From positions 930,001 to 994,000 of the forward strand of contig NZ_JABBNT010000001.1 in assembly GCF_012926505.1 (NCBI RefSeq): a DNA stretch of 64,000 nt, in the 5' to 3' direction. Positions 37,277-47,905 of this stretch are shown here, in pieces (the stretch's first letter is position 1; the number at the start of each line of letters is the position of its first letter). Under the pieces are notes generated by a model that saw nothing but the letters and a program-made list of their open reading frames with translations, searched no databases and was not told the DNA's origin. The position numbers and the translations under genes were made by a program. Origin of the DNA: Pacificispira spongiicola. GTDB lineage: Bacteria > Pseudomonadota > Alphaproteobacteria > UBA8366 > Aestuariispiraceae.

Positions 37277-38017
37277 TTACGCCTCGTCGGTACCGTCGTC
37301 GCGACGGCGTTGCGATATGACGTAAATTACGAGCAGACCGACCGCCAAGGCGAACCAGGTCAGCGCGTATTGCAGATGATCGTTTCGGATATTCAGCGTC
37401 CACTGATGCCCGACCGGATAGCCGCCCGGCACGGCGTCGTTGCCGTCCACGACATAGAAATTCGCGAAGGGTTCTCCCCGCACCGCTTCCATTTCCGGGA
37501 CATTGACGGAATACCACATGTTCCGGGCCGGTTCGTTTTCAGGCAGGAAGACGCGTTGCAGCCCGGTGATCGGACGTTGGAACCGCACGATGCCTTCCAC
37601 GGTCACCTCGCCGGTGATCAGGCCTTCCTTGCGCGTCATCGGGTCCTTCGCATCGAACGGCACCCAGCCGCGATCGACCAAGACCAACGGTGCGTCGGGT
37701 ACATCCGTGCGGCGGAAGGGCGTAATAATATGCAGACCGGGATTGCCGTTCAGCGACCGATTCAGCAGATGCATTTCCTGATCGTGCAGAAACTGACCGA
37801 CCAGGGTAACGCGCCGGAATTCCCATTCTTCGATATCCAGGTCGCCGGGCGGCAGGCTTTCCGCGCGCATCTCCGCGCGCGACTGCAATCGGTCGATCAG
37901 CGTTTCCTTCCAGGTCAGACGTTGCAATTGCCAGACGCCCAGCCCGATCAAAACGATCAGGGCGGCAAGGCTGAAAAGGGTCGGTACCAGTTTCGGTCGG
38001 AACGCCATTCGTTTCAT
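37277..38017 (-). CDS. surf1: SURF1-family cytochrome c oxidase assembly protein
   Basis: The 246-residue protein has two terminal membrane segments. The N-terminal one reads PTLFSLAALIVLIGLGVWQLQRLTWKE, with the typical GxWQxxRxxWK signature, and the C-terminal one is LTWFALAVGLLVIYVIS. Between them are the periplasmic motifs LVDRGWVP and NHLQYA-like NDHLQYA. It assists heme a insertion or subunit I maturation. It lies 15 bp after the DUF983 gene at the end of the cox cluster. An ATG at 38008 is an alternative start. Confidence 0.93.
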   Translation of the reverse strand: MKRMAFRPKLVPTLFSLAALIVLIGLGVWQLQRLTWKETLIDRLQSRAEMRAESLPPGDLDIEEWEFRRVTLVGQFLHDQEMHLLNRSLNGNPGLHIITPFRRTDVPDAPLVLVDRGWVPFDAKDPMTRKEGLITGEVTVEGIVRFQRPITGLQRVFLPENEPARNMWYSVNVPEMEAVRGEPFANFYVVDGNDAVPGGYPVGHQWTLNIRNDHLQYALTWFALAVGLLVIYVISQRRRDDGTDEA

Positions 38018-38032
38018 CAATCCTAAAAGTCG

Positions 38033-38401
38033 TTACTCGTCGATCGCATCGGTGCCCGTATCGCCCGCCGCATTCACATATTGCAGGGCGATCAACAGAC
38101 CCTTCGCCTTGGGCAACAGGAAAAGCGTCAACAGAATGACCACCGGCACGGTTACCAAGATGGGTGCCAGAACGCCGGTGTCAAAGGCCAGCAGAACCCA
38201 GGCGCCCAAACCAACACCGATCCCGCCGATGATCAGGATCAGGAAGGGTACCGCCCCGTCGCCCGCATTTTCGAAATCGTATTTCAGACCGCAATAGGTG
38301 CAGCCGTCCGCAACCTTCAGGAAACTGGAATACAGCTTACCCTCACCGCAGCGCGGGCAGCGGCCGCGATATCCGGTTTTCCAGGGAGACGGGGGCAGCA
38401 T
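38033..38401 (-). CDS. DUF983 membrane protein of the cox cluster
   Basis: The 122-residue protein has an N-terminal zinc-ribbon-like module (RCPRCGEGKLYSSFLKVADGCTYCGL; two CxxC pairs, residues about 14-38) and two C-terminal membrane helices (FLILIIGGIGVGLGAWVLLAF and LVTVPVVILLTLFLLP). DUF983 proteins regularly sit between coxC and surf1 in alphaproteobacteria and are thought to help oxidase biogenesis, but no biochemical role is established. It is separated from coxC by a hairpin terminator, so it may be expressed partly apart. Confidence 0.9.
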   Translation of the reverse strand: MLPPSPWKTGYRGRCPRCGEGKLYSSFLKVADGCTYCGLKYDFENAGDGAVPFLILIIGGIGVGLGAWVLLAFDTGVLAPILVTVPVVILLTLFLLPKAKGLLIALQYVNAAGDTGTDAIDE

Positions 38402-38487
38402 GGATCGGTCCTTTCGGTACGGGGTGCGATATCGGTCATGTCTTCAATGCGGAGGGGGCCCGCAGGACGACAGGAACCCTAAAACGA

Positions 38488-38520
38488 AACGGGCCGCCCG
38501 TGTTCCGGGCGGCCCGCCTT
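38488..38520 (-). terminator. Intrinsic terminator after coxC
   Basis: A perfect 10-bp inverted repeat, GGGCCGCCCG (38491-38500) and CGGGCGGCCC (38506-38515), encloses a 5-base loop. Read leftward it is followed by GTTTCGTTTTAGG. It lies 20 bp after the coxC stop and before the DUF983 gene, so it likely ends or attenuates the coxB-to-coxC transcript. Confidence 0.8.
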
Positions 38521-38535
38521 TAATCGGCTAGGCTA

Positions 38536-39375
38536 TCAACCGCCCCACCAGTAGACGCAGACGAAGAGGAACAGCCACACGACATCGACGAAGTGCCAAT
38601 ACCAAGCCGCAGCCTCGAAGCCGAAATGCTGGGTCGGCGTGAAATCGCCGCGATAGACACGGGCAAGGCAAACAGCCAGGAAGATCGTGCCGACAATAAC
38701 ATGGAAACCGTGAAAACCGGTCGCCATGAAGAAGGTCGAGGAGTAAATCCCGTCCGCGAAGCCGAAGGCCGCGTGCGAATATTCGTAAGCCTGAAGCAGG
38801 CTGAACGACACACCCAGCAGAACCGTCAGCCACAGCCCCTGGATCACCTGCTTGCGCTTGCCTTCACGCAGGGCATGGTGCGCCCAGGTCACCGTGCAGC
38901 CGGACAGCAACAGGATCATCGTGTTCATCAACGGCAGGTGGAACGGGTCGAAGGTTTCGACGCCGACCGGCGGCCATTGACCGCCCAGCACGTTGAAGCG
39001 CTGGAACTGAATGTCCTCAACACCGAACAGGCTGGCGTCGAAGAACGCCCAGAAGAAGGCGGCGAAGAACATCACCTCGGACGCGATGAACAGCGACATG
39101 CCGTAGCGCAGGCCGAGCTGTACGATCGGCTTGTGATCGCCGGAATTCGCCTCGCGAACGACGTCGCGCCACCAGAAGAACATGGTGCAGAGAACCATGA
39201 TCAGGCCAAGCGCCGTACCGGCCAGACCGATCGAGAACCCGCCGAACATATCCGGATGCAGGTACCAAACCGTCCCGAACGCGAGCACAAAGCCGCTGAG
39301 CGCACCGAACGCCGGCCACGGGCTCGGATTTACCAGGTGATAGTCGTGCTCGACCGCGTGATGATCACCAGCCAT
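38536..39375 (-). CDS. coxC: Cytochrome c oxidase subunit III
   Basis: The 279-residue integral membrane protein has seven predicted helices. It shows YHLVNPSPWPAFGALSG at the N-terminus, the FWAFFDASL region, MNTMILLLSGCTVTWAHHAL, GFHGFHVIVGTIFL and the terminal AAWYWHFVDVVWLFLFVCVYWWGG. The ATG at 39375 has a strong AAGGGGG site; the frame runs further upstream but without family similarity. It completes the aa3-type oxidase with CoxA and CoxB. Confidence 0.96.
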   Translation of the reverse strand: MAGDHHAVEHDYHLVNPSPWPAFGALSGFVLAFGTVWYLHPDMFGGFSIGLAGTALGLIMVLCTMFFWWRDVVREANSGDHKPIVQLGLRYGMSLFIASEVMFFAAFFWAFFDASLFGVEDIQFQRFNVLGGQWPPVGVETFDPFHLPLMNTMILLLSGCTVTWAHHALREGKRKQVIQGLWLTVLLGVSFSLLQAYEYSHAAFGFADGIYSSTFFMATGFHGFHVIVGTIFLAVCLARVYRGDFTPTQHFGFEAAAWYWHFVDVVWLFLFVCVYWWGG

Positions 39376-39474
39376 TTCAACCCCCTTCTTGTCGACGCGG
39401 CACCCCGCCGGTCGCGCTGAAAGCCACATTCATGCCGCCGGACGATACCGACGGCAAGTCCCTTGGCGCCGGTG

Positions 39475-40095
39475 TCAGTTCACCGTCGTCGCCTGATCCA
39501 ATGCCGCCGTTTGGTCGGCATCGCCCTCTACACCCGTCAACTCTTCGGCATCCGCATCGTCTTCGGCGCGGAAGAAAGTATATGACAGGGTAATCGTATT
39601 CGTATCGTCCAGATTGCGATCGTCCATAATCGCCGGATCGACATAAAAGCTGACCGGCATTTCCGCAGTCTGTTCAGGATTCAACGTTTGCTCGTCGAAG
39701 CAGAAGCACTGAGTCTTTACAAAATATTGTCCGGCCTTCAGCGGCGTTACGTTGAACGTCGCCGCCCCGGTGGTCCGCTGGCCGGACAGCGACTGCGCGC
39801 GATAGAAGGCCATGCCGACTTCACCGACCTTCAGCGTCACCGACTTCTGTTCCGGATGGAAGCGCCAGGGCAGTGCCGGATTGACGGTGGAATCGAACCG
39901 GATGGTGATTTCGCGGCTGCCGATCACGGGGGCCGGTCCGGCTTCGGCGACCTGCGTCGTGCCGCCATAGCCGGTGACGCGGCAAAACAGATTGTAGAGC
40001 GGAACCGCCGCAAAGCTAAGACCGACCATGCCCGCCACCGTGAAGACACAGGCGGCGAGAATACGGCGGTTCTTGCGGGCGAGGTTCTGGTCCAT
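39475..40095 (-). CDS. ctaG: Cytochrome c oxidase assembly protein CtaG/Cox11 (CuB insertion)
   Basis: The 206-residue protein has one N-terminal membrane helix (ILAACVFTVAGMVGLSFAAVPLYNLFCRVTGYGGT, about 12-45) and a periplasmic Ig-like domain containing the copper-binding CFCF motif in KTQCFCFDEQ. It delivers copper to the CuB site of subunit I. The ATG at 40095 with a GAGGA site is used, 8 bp after the small membrane protein gene. The acidic tail (EDDADAEELTGVEGDAD) is longer than in many homologues. Confidence 0.95.
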   Translation of the reverse strand: MDQNLARKNRRILAACVFTVAGMVGLSFAAVPLYNLFCRVTGYGGTTQVAEAGPAPVIGSREITIRFDSTVNPALPWRFHPEQKSVTLKVGEVGMAFYRAQSLSGQRTTGAATFNVTPLKAGQYFVKTQCFCFDEQTLNPEQTAEMPVSFYVDPAIMDDRNLDDTNTITLSYTFFRAEDDADAEELTGVEGDADQTAALDQATTVN

Positions 40096-40103
40096 TGCTG
40101 TCC

Positions 40104-40274
40104 TCAACTTCCCATCGAAGCCTGGATACCGGCCTGAATGCGCACGATCGTCACGGCGAACACAATGCCGATGAAGGCGACGACGGCCAGCGCCACGGCC
40201 ACGTTGCGGCTGCGCTGGCGGCGACGGATTTCGTCATCCGTCATATCCAGATCGGAACGTTTCTGCGCGGTCAT
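40104..40274 (-). CDS. Small single-span membrane protein of the cox cluster (CoxF/CtaF-like)
   Basis: The 56-residue protein has a charged N-terminus (MTAQKRSDLDMTDDEIRRRQRSRN) followed by one membrane helix (VAVALAVVAFIGIVFAVTIV) and a short tail. The ATG at 40274 has an AAAGGA site. Small proteins of this form sit between ctaB and ctaG in many alphaproteobacterial cox operons and are annotated CoxF or CtaF. Function is unproven, and assignment rests on size, topology and position. Confidence 0.75.
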   Translation of the reverse strand: MTAQKRSDLDMTDDEIRRRQRSRNVAVALAVVAFIGIVFAVTIVRIQAGIQASMGS

Positions 40275-40309
40275 AACATTTCCTTTCACGGGCCGATCTC
40301 CTTGAAGGA

Positions 40310-41248
40310 TCAAAGAGCGCCCGGCGCCCGGTCGAGGATCATCGCCCCGAACAGCGCGAACAGGTAAAAGATCGAGAAAGCGAACATCCGCTTCGCCGAC
40401 TTGTCGGTTTCATCGAACCAGACGGCAATCGCGGACATCAGGAACAAGCCCCCCAGAACCGCCGCCGCCATCAGATAGAGCTGTCCGGTCATGCCCAGGA
40501 AATAGGGCGCAACGGCCAGCGGCAGCAGCAGCACGGTGTAGATCAGCATTTGCAGTTTCGTCGCGCGCGCGCCGGCCACGACAGGCAGCATCGGCACCCC
40601 GGCCTTTTCGTAGTCGCCGCGCCGATACAGCGCCAGCGCCCAGAAATGCGGCGGTGTCCAGAAAAAGATCAGGGCGAACAGCAGCAGGGATTCGACGGAC
40701 ACACCGCCGGTCACCGCGGCCCAGCCGATCATCGGCGGGAAGGCGCCCGCCGCGCCACCGATCACGATGTTCTGCGGCGTCGACCGCTTCAGCCACATCG
40801 TATAGACGAAGACGTAGAATAGGATGGTGATGGCCAGAATCGCGGCAGCGACATAGTTCACGGCCAGCACCATCAGGAAGACGGACCCCGACGCCAGAAT
40901 AGAGCCGAACGCCAGAGCATCGTCCGGCGCCACACGGCCGCGCGGAATCGGTCGGCCGCGCGTGCGGCTCATCACCGCGTCGATATCGCGGTCGTACCAC
41001 ATGTTGATCGCCCCGGAGGCACCGGCGCCGACGGCGATACAGAGGACCGCAACCGCGGCCAGGACGGGATGGATGCTGCCCGGCGCCATGATCATGCCGG
41101 CAAACCCGGAAAACACGACGAGGGACATAACACGCGGCTTCAGCAGGCTGATGAAATCACGGACCTCCGCGCCTTTCGAACCGGCCATGCCGGACGTCCG
41201 GACGAAACCGCCGCTTTCCATGCGTTCCTGGAGTGCCGTATCGCTCAC
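40310..41248 (-). CDS. ctaB: Protoheme IX farnesyltransferase (heme O synthase)
   Basis: The 312-residue UbiA-superfamily membrane enzyme attaches a farnesyl group to heme b to make heme o, the precursor of heme a. It has the polyprenyl-diphosphate-binding motif [23 protein letters not shown], the Asp-rich second loop region ending [19 protein letters not shown], and about eight membrane helices. Its start is a GTG at 41248, with ATG at 41221 as an alternative. It lies between coxA and the small membrane protein gene. Confidence 0.95.
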   Translation of the reverse strand: MSDTALQERMESGGFVRTSGMAGSKGAEVRDFISLLKPRVMSLVVFSGFAGMIMAPGSIHPVLAAVAVLCIAVGAGASGAINMWYDRDIDAVMSRTRGRPIPRGRVAPDDALAFGSILASGSVFLMVLAVNYVAAAILAITILFYVFVYTMWLKRSTPQNIVIGGAAGAFPPMIGWAAVTGGVSVESLLLFALIFFWTPPHFWALALYRRGDYEKAGVPMLPVVAGARATKLQMLIYTVLLLPLAVAPYFLGMTGQLYLMAAAVLGGLFLMSAIAVWFDETDKSAKRMFAFSIFYLFALFGAMILDRAPGAL

Positions 41249-41307
41249 GTATCCAATCCCTAACTGTACTCTATACTTTGTTATTTCAACGCTTCATCCG
41301 ATCCGGT

Positions 41308-41342
41308 CCGCCGCCGTCCCCGCATATCCGGGGACGGCGGAC
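41308..41342 (-). other. Intercistronic hairpin between coxA and ctaB
   Basis: A perfect 12-bp inverted repeat (CCGCCGTCCCCG at 41311-41322, CGGGGACGGCGG at 41329-41340) with a 6-base loop lies 12 bp after the coxA stop. No U-tract follows on either strand, so it is unlikely to be a simple intrinsic terminator. An mRNA-stabilising or processing stem protecting the coxBA part of the transcript is a plausible inference. Confidence 0.6.
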
Positions 41343-41352
41343 GGAAATCGGA

Positions 41353-42987
<1,635 letters not shown>

Positions 42988-43033
42988 CTAAACAATCCGC
43001 CTCCCGGACGGATTTCGTTACGACCCCGCGTTC

Positions 43034-43906
43034 TTACTGAACGGCAGGGGTCGACGAAACAGCCAGCGCCTCGGAAACCGGCAGGGCCGCTTCCTCGACG
43101 GGGTCGTATTCTTCCTTGGCCTGCGCAGCCCAGGCTTCGAACTCTTCCTTCGGCACGACCGTGATTTCGATCGGCATGAAGGCATGGTCGATGCCGCACA
43201 GTTCAGAGCAGAAACCGTAATAGGTCCCCGGCTTCTCGATCAGCGTCCAGGCTTCGTTCAGGCGCCCCGGAACCGTGTCGAGACGCACGCCGAAATCGCT
43301 GAGCGACCAGTTGTGCAGCACGTCGGCCGAGGTGAACTGCAGGCGGATTTTCGTATCCGCCGGGAACACGATTTTCTCATCTGTCGACATCAGGCGCTTC
43401 ACGCCCTGTTCCTGGGCTTCTTCCGTGGTGCGGGCGGCGACGCGGGCGTCTATGTAGAAATTGCCGTGATCGGGGTACTGGTATTCCCAATACCACTGAT
43501 GTCCGACGATCTTGATCGTCATGTCGGAGTCTTCCACCGCGTCCGTGGCGTAGAGCAGCTTGAGCGACGGGAAGGCCAGGACCACCAGGATCAGCACCGG
43601 AACACCGGTCCACAGGACCTCCAGTACCGCATTATGCGTGGTTCTCGAAGGCACCGGGTTCGCGCTTTCGCGGAAGCGGAAACAGACGTAGAGCAGCAGC
43701 AGCAGCACGAAGACCGTGATGATGGTGATGACCGGCATCAGCCAGAGATCGTGGAATTCGATCATCTGACGCGCCAGCGGCGAAACCGGCTCCGGCAGGT
43801 GATAATGCCACGGCTGCGGATCCGCGGCCATGGCTTGCCCGGCGCCGGCGAGAGCCATGCTGCCCAGGGCACACAACCCGGAAACTTTAGTGAAGAGCTT
43901 GCGCAC
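43034..43906 (-). CDS. coxB: Cytochrome c oxidase subunit II
   Basis: The 290-residue precursor has a signal peptide (KLFTKVSGLCALGSMALAGA), two membrane helices and a periplasmic cupredoxin domain. The binuclear CuA centre is visible in CSELCGIDHAFMPIEI plus the upstream His in DVLHNWSLSDFG. It accepts electrons from cytochrome c. The start is a GTG at 43906 with GGGAG 10 bp upstream. It is the first gene of the cox operon. Confidence 0.97.
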   Translation of the reverse strand: MRKLFTKVSGLCALGSMALAGAGQAMAADPQPWHYHLPEPVSPLARQMIEFHDLWLMPVITIITVFVLLLLLYVCFRFRESANPVPSRTTHNAVLEVLWTGVPVLILVVLAFPSLKLLYATDAVEDSDMTIKIVGHQWYWEYQYPDHGNFYIDARVAARTTEEAQEQGVKRLMSTDEKIVFPADTKIRLQFTSADVLHNWSLSDFGVRLDTVPGRLNEAWTLIEKPGTYYGFCSELCGIDHAFMPIEITVVPKEEFEAWAAQAKEEYDPVEEAALPVSEALAVSSTPAVQ

Positions 43907-44343
43907 CTTTAAGATCTCCCATCATTACCCCGCAAGCGCGGCATCGGGCGCGTCCCCGGTACCGCGTGCAACCTTTTGAACCGTCGGCATCGGGACTGCG
44001 TATCGTCACGCGCCCCGTGCCCATCCGACCGAAAGCCGGGTCCAATACCAAATGCCCGAACGCTGGACAGACTCTTCCGGGCAAGCCGCATACTAGCCGC
44101 GCCCGTCCCTGGCGCAAGTCACCTTGCGGTCGGTAAGCTCGACCGGGGCGTCCATTACCCCTTTTGCAGCCGGTTTGCCAATAGCACGAACAGCGCCGAT
44201 TCATCAACGAATATCAGGGAATTGGCCGATTTCATACCGACGCACCGCGCAACCACGTCAGCAAAAGCTCCGGCGGGGGTCGCGACAGAATGTAGCACCC
44301 CCTGGCATGGTCTTTCGGGCACCCCACGGATGGCCGTACCGGG
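43907..44343. other. Intergenic region upstream of coxB, no gene seen
   Basis: This 437-bp gap separates the coxB start from the stop of the DUF3422 gene, both leftward. I found no convincing reading frame, RNA fold or repeat in it. It should hold the cox operon promoter and possibly the end of the DUF3422 transcript, but no promoter elements are clear enough to mark. Confidence 0.5.
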
Positions 44344-45735
44344 TCAGTCTTCATGCCCGATATGCCGCCGAACCCGTCGCAAACCGAGCCAGACCGCGAT
44401 CGCGACCAACGGCACCGCAGCCCCTTGGATATAGGCGGGCGGGATCGGCAGGCCCAAACCGAACAGTCCCTTCGCCGCATAACCGACCAGCCCGACCGAA
44501 TAATAGGTGATCGCCGCGACGGACAGGCCCTCGACCGTTTGCTGCAGGCGAAGCTGCAGTTTCGCCCGCCGGTCCATGGAGGTCAGGAGCCCTTGATTCT
44601 GCTGTTCGAGAATGTAGTCGACTCGCGTGCGCAGCAGGTTCGCCGCCCGCGTGGCGCGGCGGGACAGGTTGGCCATGCGGTCTTCCACGGATTCGCAGGT
44701 GCGCATCGCGGGCCAAAGACGGCGTTCCAGAAACTCCTCGATGGTTTGATACCCCTCATGCCGTTCCTCGCGCAATTCCGACAGGCGGGACCGGACCAGG
44801 GCGAAATAGGCCCGTGCGGCGGAAAACCGGTAACTGTGCCGCGCATTGAGCTGTTCGATTTCCGCCGACAGTCGCATCAACTCGCTCAACAGAATCGATT
44901 CGCGTTTCGCCAGCGTATCGGCGCCATCGGATTCCATCCCGGATTCCACCCCGGATTCCACCAAAGACGACATTTCCGCCGTCAGGGCGGCCAGCCCCGC
45001 ATCGATGCGCGTCAGTTCGGGCCCGACCTCCCGCGCCGCCGGCAGGGCAAGCAGCGCGAAGTTCCGATAGGCCGCGATTTCCAGCAACCGCTGCACCACC
45101 CGCCCCGCCTTCGCGGGCGGCAGGTCGCGGGGTTTCAGCAGGATGCGGTTATGCTTGTCGCCATGGATGCGAAGGTCGGTCCATACTTGAGCGGACCCGC
45201 CGGACAGGGTGCTGGTCACCAAGCTTTCCGGGACGAAATAGTCTTCCAGGACCTCCGCCGACGGATCCGGCCCGTCGACCGGCAGGACCGCCAGATGGGT
45301 CGCAACCAGCATTTCGCCCGGCAAGCCTTCCAACCAATCGGCGGGAAGCTGATCCGCCGCCGATTTGTCGAAGGGATGATCGAACTTTCCCGCCCGGATG
45401 ACGGTGAAGGAATCGAATTCCGTATGCCGCTCATACCGAAGCCGAAAGGCGCCGAAATCCGCCGTGAAGTGATTCATCCCCGGCTGCGGCGGGTTGACGC
45501 CGAAACGCGCGCACAGTTTCGACAGGTGCCGATGCGTCGCCGACGCGGCGGTTTCGGCGGACACGACACAGGCATACATCGACGCCTGCACCGGCGGCGT
45601 CAGCATTTCGAACGGGCGGGCATGCAACTCGTTCGTCAGGCTGTATCGCAGCGCGTGTTCCTTGGGCAATGCCAGCCGACCCGCCGACGCACCGTCCGGT
45701 CTTTTCATTTCCGCGTTCACCAGGGTCTTGCCCAT
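44344..45735 (-). CDS. DUF3422 family membrane-anchored protein
   Basis: The 463-residue protein starts near MGKTLVNAE (ATG at 45735; ATG at 45708 also possible). The N-terminal half carries the family signature LRYSLTNELHARPFEML and HFTADFGAFRLRYERHTEFDSF. The middle is a helical, coiled-coil-like region, and the C-terminus has two membrane helices (VAAITYYSVGLVGYAAKGLFG and GAAVPLVAIAVWLGL). The family is common in alphaproteobacteria with no assigned role. A 12-bp in-frame triplication (44929-44964) encodes ESGxESGxES. The gene is divergent from tldD. Confidence 0.88.
   Translation of the reverse strand: MGKTLVNAEMKRPDGASAGRLALPKEHALRYSLTNELHARPFEMLTPPVQASMYACVVSAETAASATHRHLSKLCARFGVNPPQPGMNHFTADFGAFRLRYERHTEFDSFTVIRAGKFDHPFDKSAADQLPADWLEGLPGEMLVATHLAVLPVDGPDPSAEVLEDYFVPESLVTSTLSGGSAQVWTDLRIHGDKHNRILLKPRDLPPAKAGRVVQRLLEIAAYRNFALLALPAAREVGPELTRIDAGLAALTAEMSSLVESGVESGMESDGADTLAKRESILLSELMRLSAEIEQLNARHSYRFSAARAYFALVRSRLSELREERHEGYQTIEEFLERRLWPAMRTCESVEDRMANLSRRATRAANLLRTRVDYILEQQNQGLLTSMDRRAKLQLRLQQTVEGLSVAAITYYSVGLVGYAAKGLFGLGLPIPPAYIQGAAVPLVAIAVWLGLRRVRRHIGHED
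44929..44964. repeat. Three 12-bp tandem repeats inside the DUF3422 gene
   Basis: GGATTCCATCCC, GGATTCCACCCC and GGATTCCACCAA follow each other without a gap. The unit is four codons, so copy-number change would keep the frame. The encoded stretch lies in a low-conservation linker. Confidence 0.8.
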
Positions 45736-45904
45736 GTCGTTTTCAATCCCACCTGTTTCATTATGTATGCGGCCCCCTCCTTGCATGGGGGGCGTCTGCC
45801 GGTATGGTAACGGTCCGGATCGCAGTTTGTCCTGCGGCATTCCGCGCATCCGCGTCCCATCATGACAGGCCGTCCGAAAGTCTCTGGCCGAAAGGAACCG
45901 TAAA

Positions 45905-47338
45905 ATGAGCGATATCGCGACCACCGACGCGCTTTTCTTCGACAATACCGGACTGGACCGGTCCCGCGTCGAATCCCTGGTCGCCGACAGCCTGCACGGC
46001 GCGGAAGACGGCGAAATCTATATGGAATACGTTCAAAGCGAGAACCTGTTCCTGGAAGACGGCAAGATCAAAAGCGCCAGTTTCGACACGTCGCAGGGTT
46101 TCGGCTTGCGGTCCGTGATCGGCGAGGTTTCCGGCTATGCCCATTCAGGCGAATTGAGCGAGGAAGCGATCAAACGCGCCGGCGAGGCCGTCCGTGCCGT
46201 GCATTCCGGTCATTCGGGCACCTTGGCAGGGCCGCCGCCGCGCACGAACATGGCGCTGTATTCCGACGTGAACCCGCTGGAAACGCTGGGCTTTGACGCG
46301 AAAGTCGGCATCCTGTCCGAAATCGACGCCTATGCCCGGGCGAAAGACCCGCGCGTGAAGCAGGTTTTCGCGTCGCTGGCGGCGGAGTGGTCCGCGATCC
46401 AGATCATCCGCCCGGACGGCGAGCGCGCGGCGGATATCCGCCCCCTTGTCCGCGTCAATATCAGCGTCGCGGTGGAAGAAAACGGCCGCATGGAAACCGG
46501 TAGCCAGGGATGCGGCGGGCGCCTGGATTTCGCGGGTTTCGTCACGCCGGACCAGTGGAAAGCCCAAGTCGACGAAGCCCTGCGGCAAGCCTTGGTCAAT
46601 CTGGCGGCGGAACCCGCCCCCGCCGGAGAGATGACCGTCGTCCTGGGTCCGGGCTGGCCCGGCGTTCTGCTGCATGAAGCGGTCGGTCACGGTCTGGAAG
46701 GCGACTTCAACCGCAAGGGCACGTCCGCCTTCGCCGGTCTGATCGGCGAGCGGGTCGCCGCGCCGGGCGTCACCGTCGTCGACAATGGCACCTTGAAAGA
46801 TCGCCGCGGGTCGCTGACCGTCGATGACGAAGGCACCCCGACCAGCGAAACCATGCTGATCGAGGACGGTATCCTGAAAGGCTATATGCAGGATCGCATG
46901 AATGCCCGCCTGATGGGCGTTCAGTCGACCGGCAACGGCCGCCGCCAATCCTATGCCCACTGCCCGATGGTGCGCATGACCAACACCTATATGCTGGCTG
47001 GCGACCGCGATCCGGGCGAAATCCTGGCGTCGGTCGATAAGGGCGTTTACGCCGTCAATTTCGGCGGCGGCCAGGTCGACATCACCAACGGCAAATTCGT
47101 GTTTTCTTGCACGGAGGCCTACCGTATCGAGAATGGCAAGCTGGGCGCACCACTGAAAGGCGCAACGCTGATCGGAAACGGCGCCGATGCATTGACTAAA
47201 GTGTCCATGATCGGCAACGATCTGAAATTGGATGACGGTATCGGGACCTGCGGCAAGGAAGGCCAAGGGGTTCCGGTCGGCGTCGGCCAGCCGACATTGC
47301 GGCTGGATGGCCTGACCGTCGGAGGGACGGCCGCCTGA
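45905..47338 (+). CDS. tldD: TldD, metalloprotease subunit of the TldD/TldE pair
   Basis: The 477-residue protein has the zinc motif LLHEAVGHGLEGDFNRKG (HExxxH), the N-terminal DGKIKSASFDTSQGFGLR region and the C-terminal GxxxPVGVGQPTLRLDGLTVGG. TldD with TldE degrades or trims unfolded peptides, for example in microcin maturation and antitoxin turnover; only TldD is encoded here. An AAAGGA site precedes the ATG. It is divergent from the DUF3422 gene across 169 bp. Confidence 0.96.
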   Translation: MSDIATTDALFFDNTGLDRSRVESLVADSLHGAEDGEIYMEYVQSENLFLEDGKIKSASFDTSQGFGLRSVIGEVSGYAHSGELSEEAIKRAGEAVRAVHSGHSGTLAGPPPRTNMALYSDVNPLETLGFDAKVGILSEIDAYARAKDPRVKQVFASLAAEWSAIQIIRPDGERAADIRPLVRVNISVAVEENGRMETGSQGCGGRLDFAGFVTPDQWKAQVDEALRQALVNLAAEPAPAGEMTVVLGPGWPGVLLHEAVGHGLEGDFNRKGTSAFAGLIGERVAAPGVTVVDNGTLKDRRGSLTVDDEGTPTSETMLIEDGILKGYMQDRMNARLMGVQSTGNGRRQSYAHCPMVRMTNTYMLAGDRDPGEILASVDKGVYAVNFGGGQVDITNGKFVFSCTEAYRIENGKLGAPLKGATLIGNGADALTKVSMIGNDLKLDDGIGTCGKEGQGVPVGVGQPTLRLDGLTVGGTAA

Positions 47339-47376
47339 TTTTTTGATTAAATTATTGAGAGGTCCGGGAAGATATC

Positions 47377-47877
47377 ATGAAAACACGATTGCTACCGGTC
47401 CTCCTCTCAATGGCGGTTCTTGTGGGCTGTGACGACGACGCGCAGAACAAGGACACGACCGTCGACGTTCAGGCGGGCGGCATTTCCACGGCTTGCCTGA
47501 TCGATCTGCCGGAACCGTCTGCAAAGACTGGGTCCGCGATTCCGTCGCTGACGGTCAGCAATTTCACCTATTCCTTCGAGGAAGACCGGCACCGCTACAG
47601 CCATGACCGGCGCTTCAAGGATTCCGGTGGGGTCGGCTTTTACATCTATCGCGGCAAGGTCTGCGTGGAGGATGCGGAAGTCTGCGCCGACGCCTGTGTC
47701 CGATATCGGGTGGATGCGGGCGGCAGTTTGACGCAGCACGGCCACCATGTCGCAACGCCGCTCAGCCAGGACCGGATCACGCTGCAATACTGGCTGCGGG
47801 ACGATGCCGGGAATCTGTTCACCCTGGAACAGGAAATCCAGACGGACGGCACGACGGCGACCGCCGTAGCTGAATAA
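47377..47877 (+). CDS. Putative lipoprotein of unknown function
   Basis: The 166-residue protein has a lipoprotein signal peptide: MKTRLLPVLLSMAVLVGCDDD has a lipobox LVGC, and the Asp after Cys could favour inner-membrane retention. The mature part is polar with four further Cys residues (TACLID, GKVCVEDAEVCADACVRY), suggesting disulfides or metal binding. I do not recognise a family. It follows tldD by 38 bp on the same strand and is convergent with the TVP38-type gene, so it may be co-transcribed with tldD. Confidence 0.75.
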   Translation: MKTRLLPVLLSMAVLVGCDDDAQNKDTTVDVQAGGISTACLIDLPEPSAKTGSAIPSLTVSNFTYSFEEDRHRYSHDRRFKDSGGVGFYIYRGKVCVEDAEVCADACVRYRVDAGGSLTQHGHHVATPLSQDRITLQYWLRDDAGNLFTLEQEIQTDGTTATAVAE

Positions 47878-47905
47878 CCGACAGCGGACTATCGATCAAA
47901 ATCTG

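Noticed and set aside
44232-44480. Small leftward frame at the 3' end of the DUF3422 gene
   Set aside because: It overlaps the membrane-helix region of the DUF3422 protein in another frame and shows no family features.
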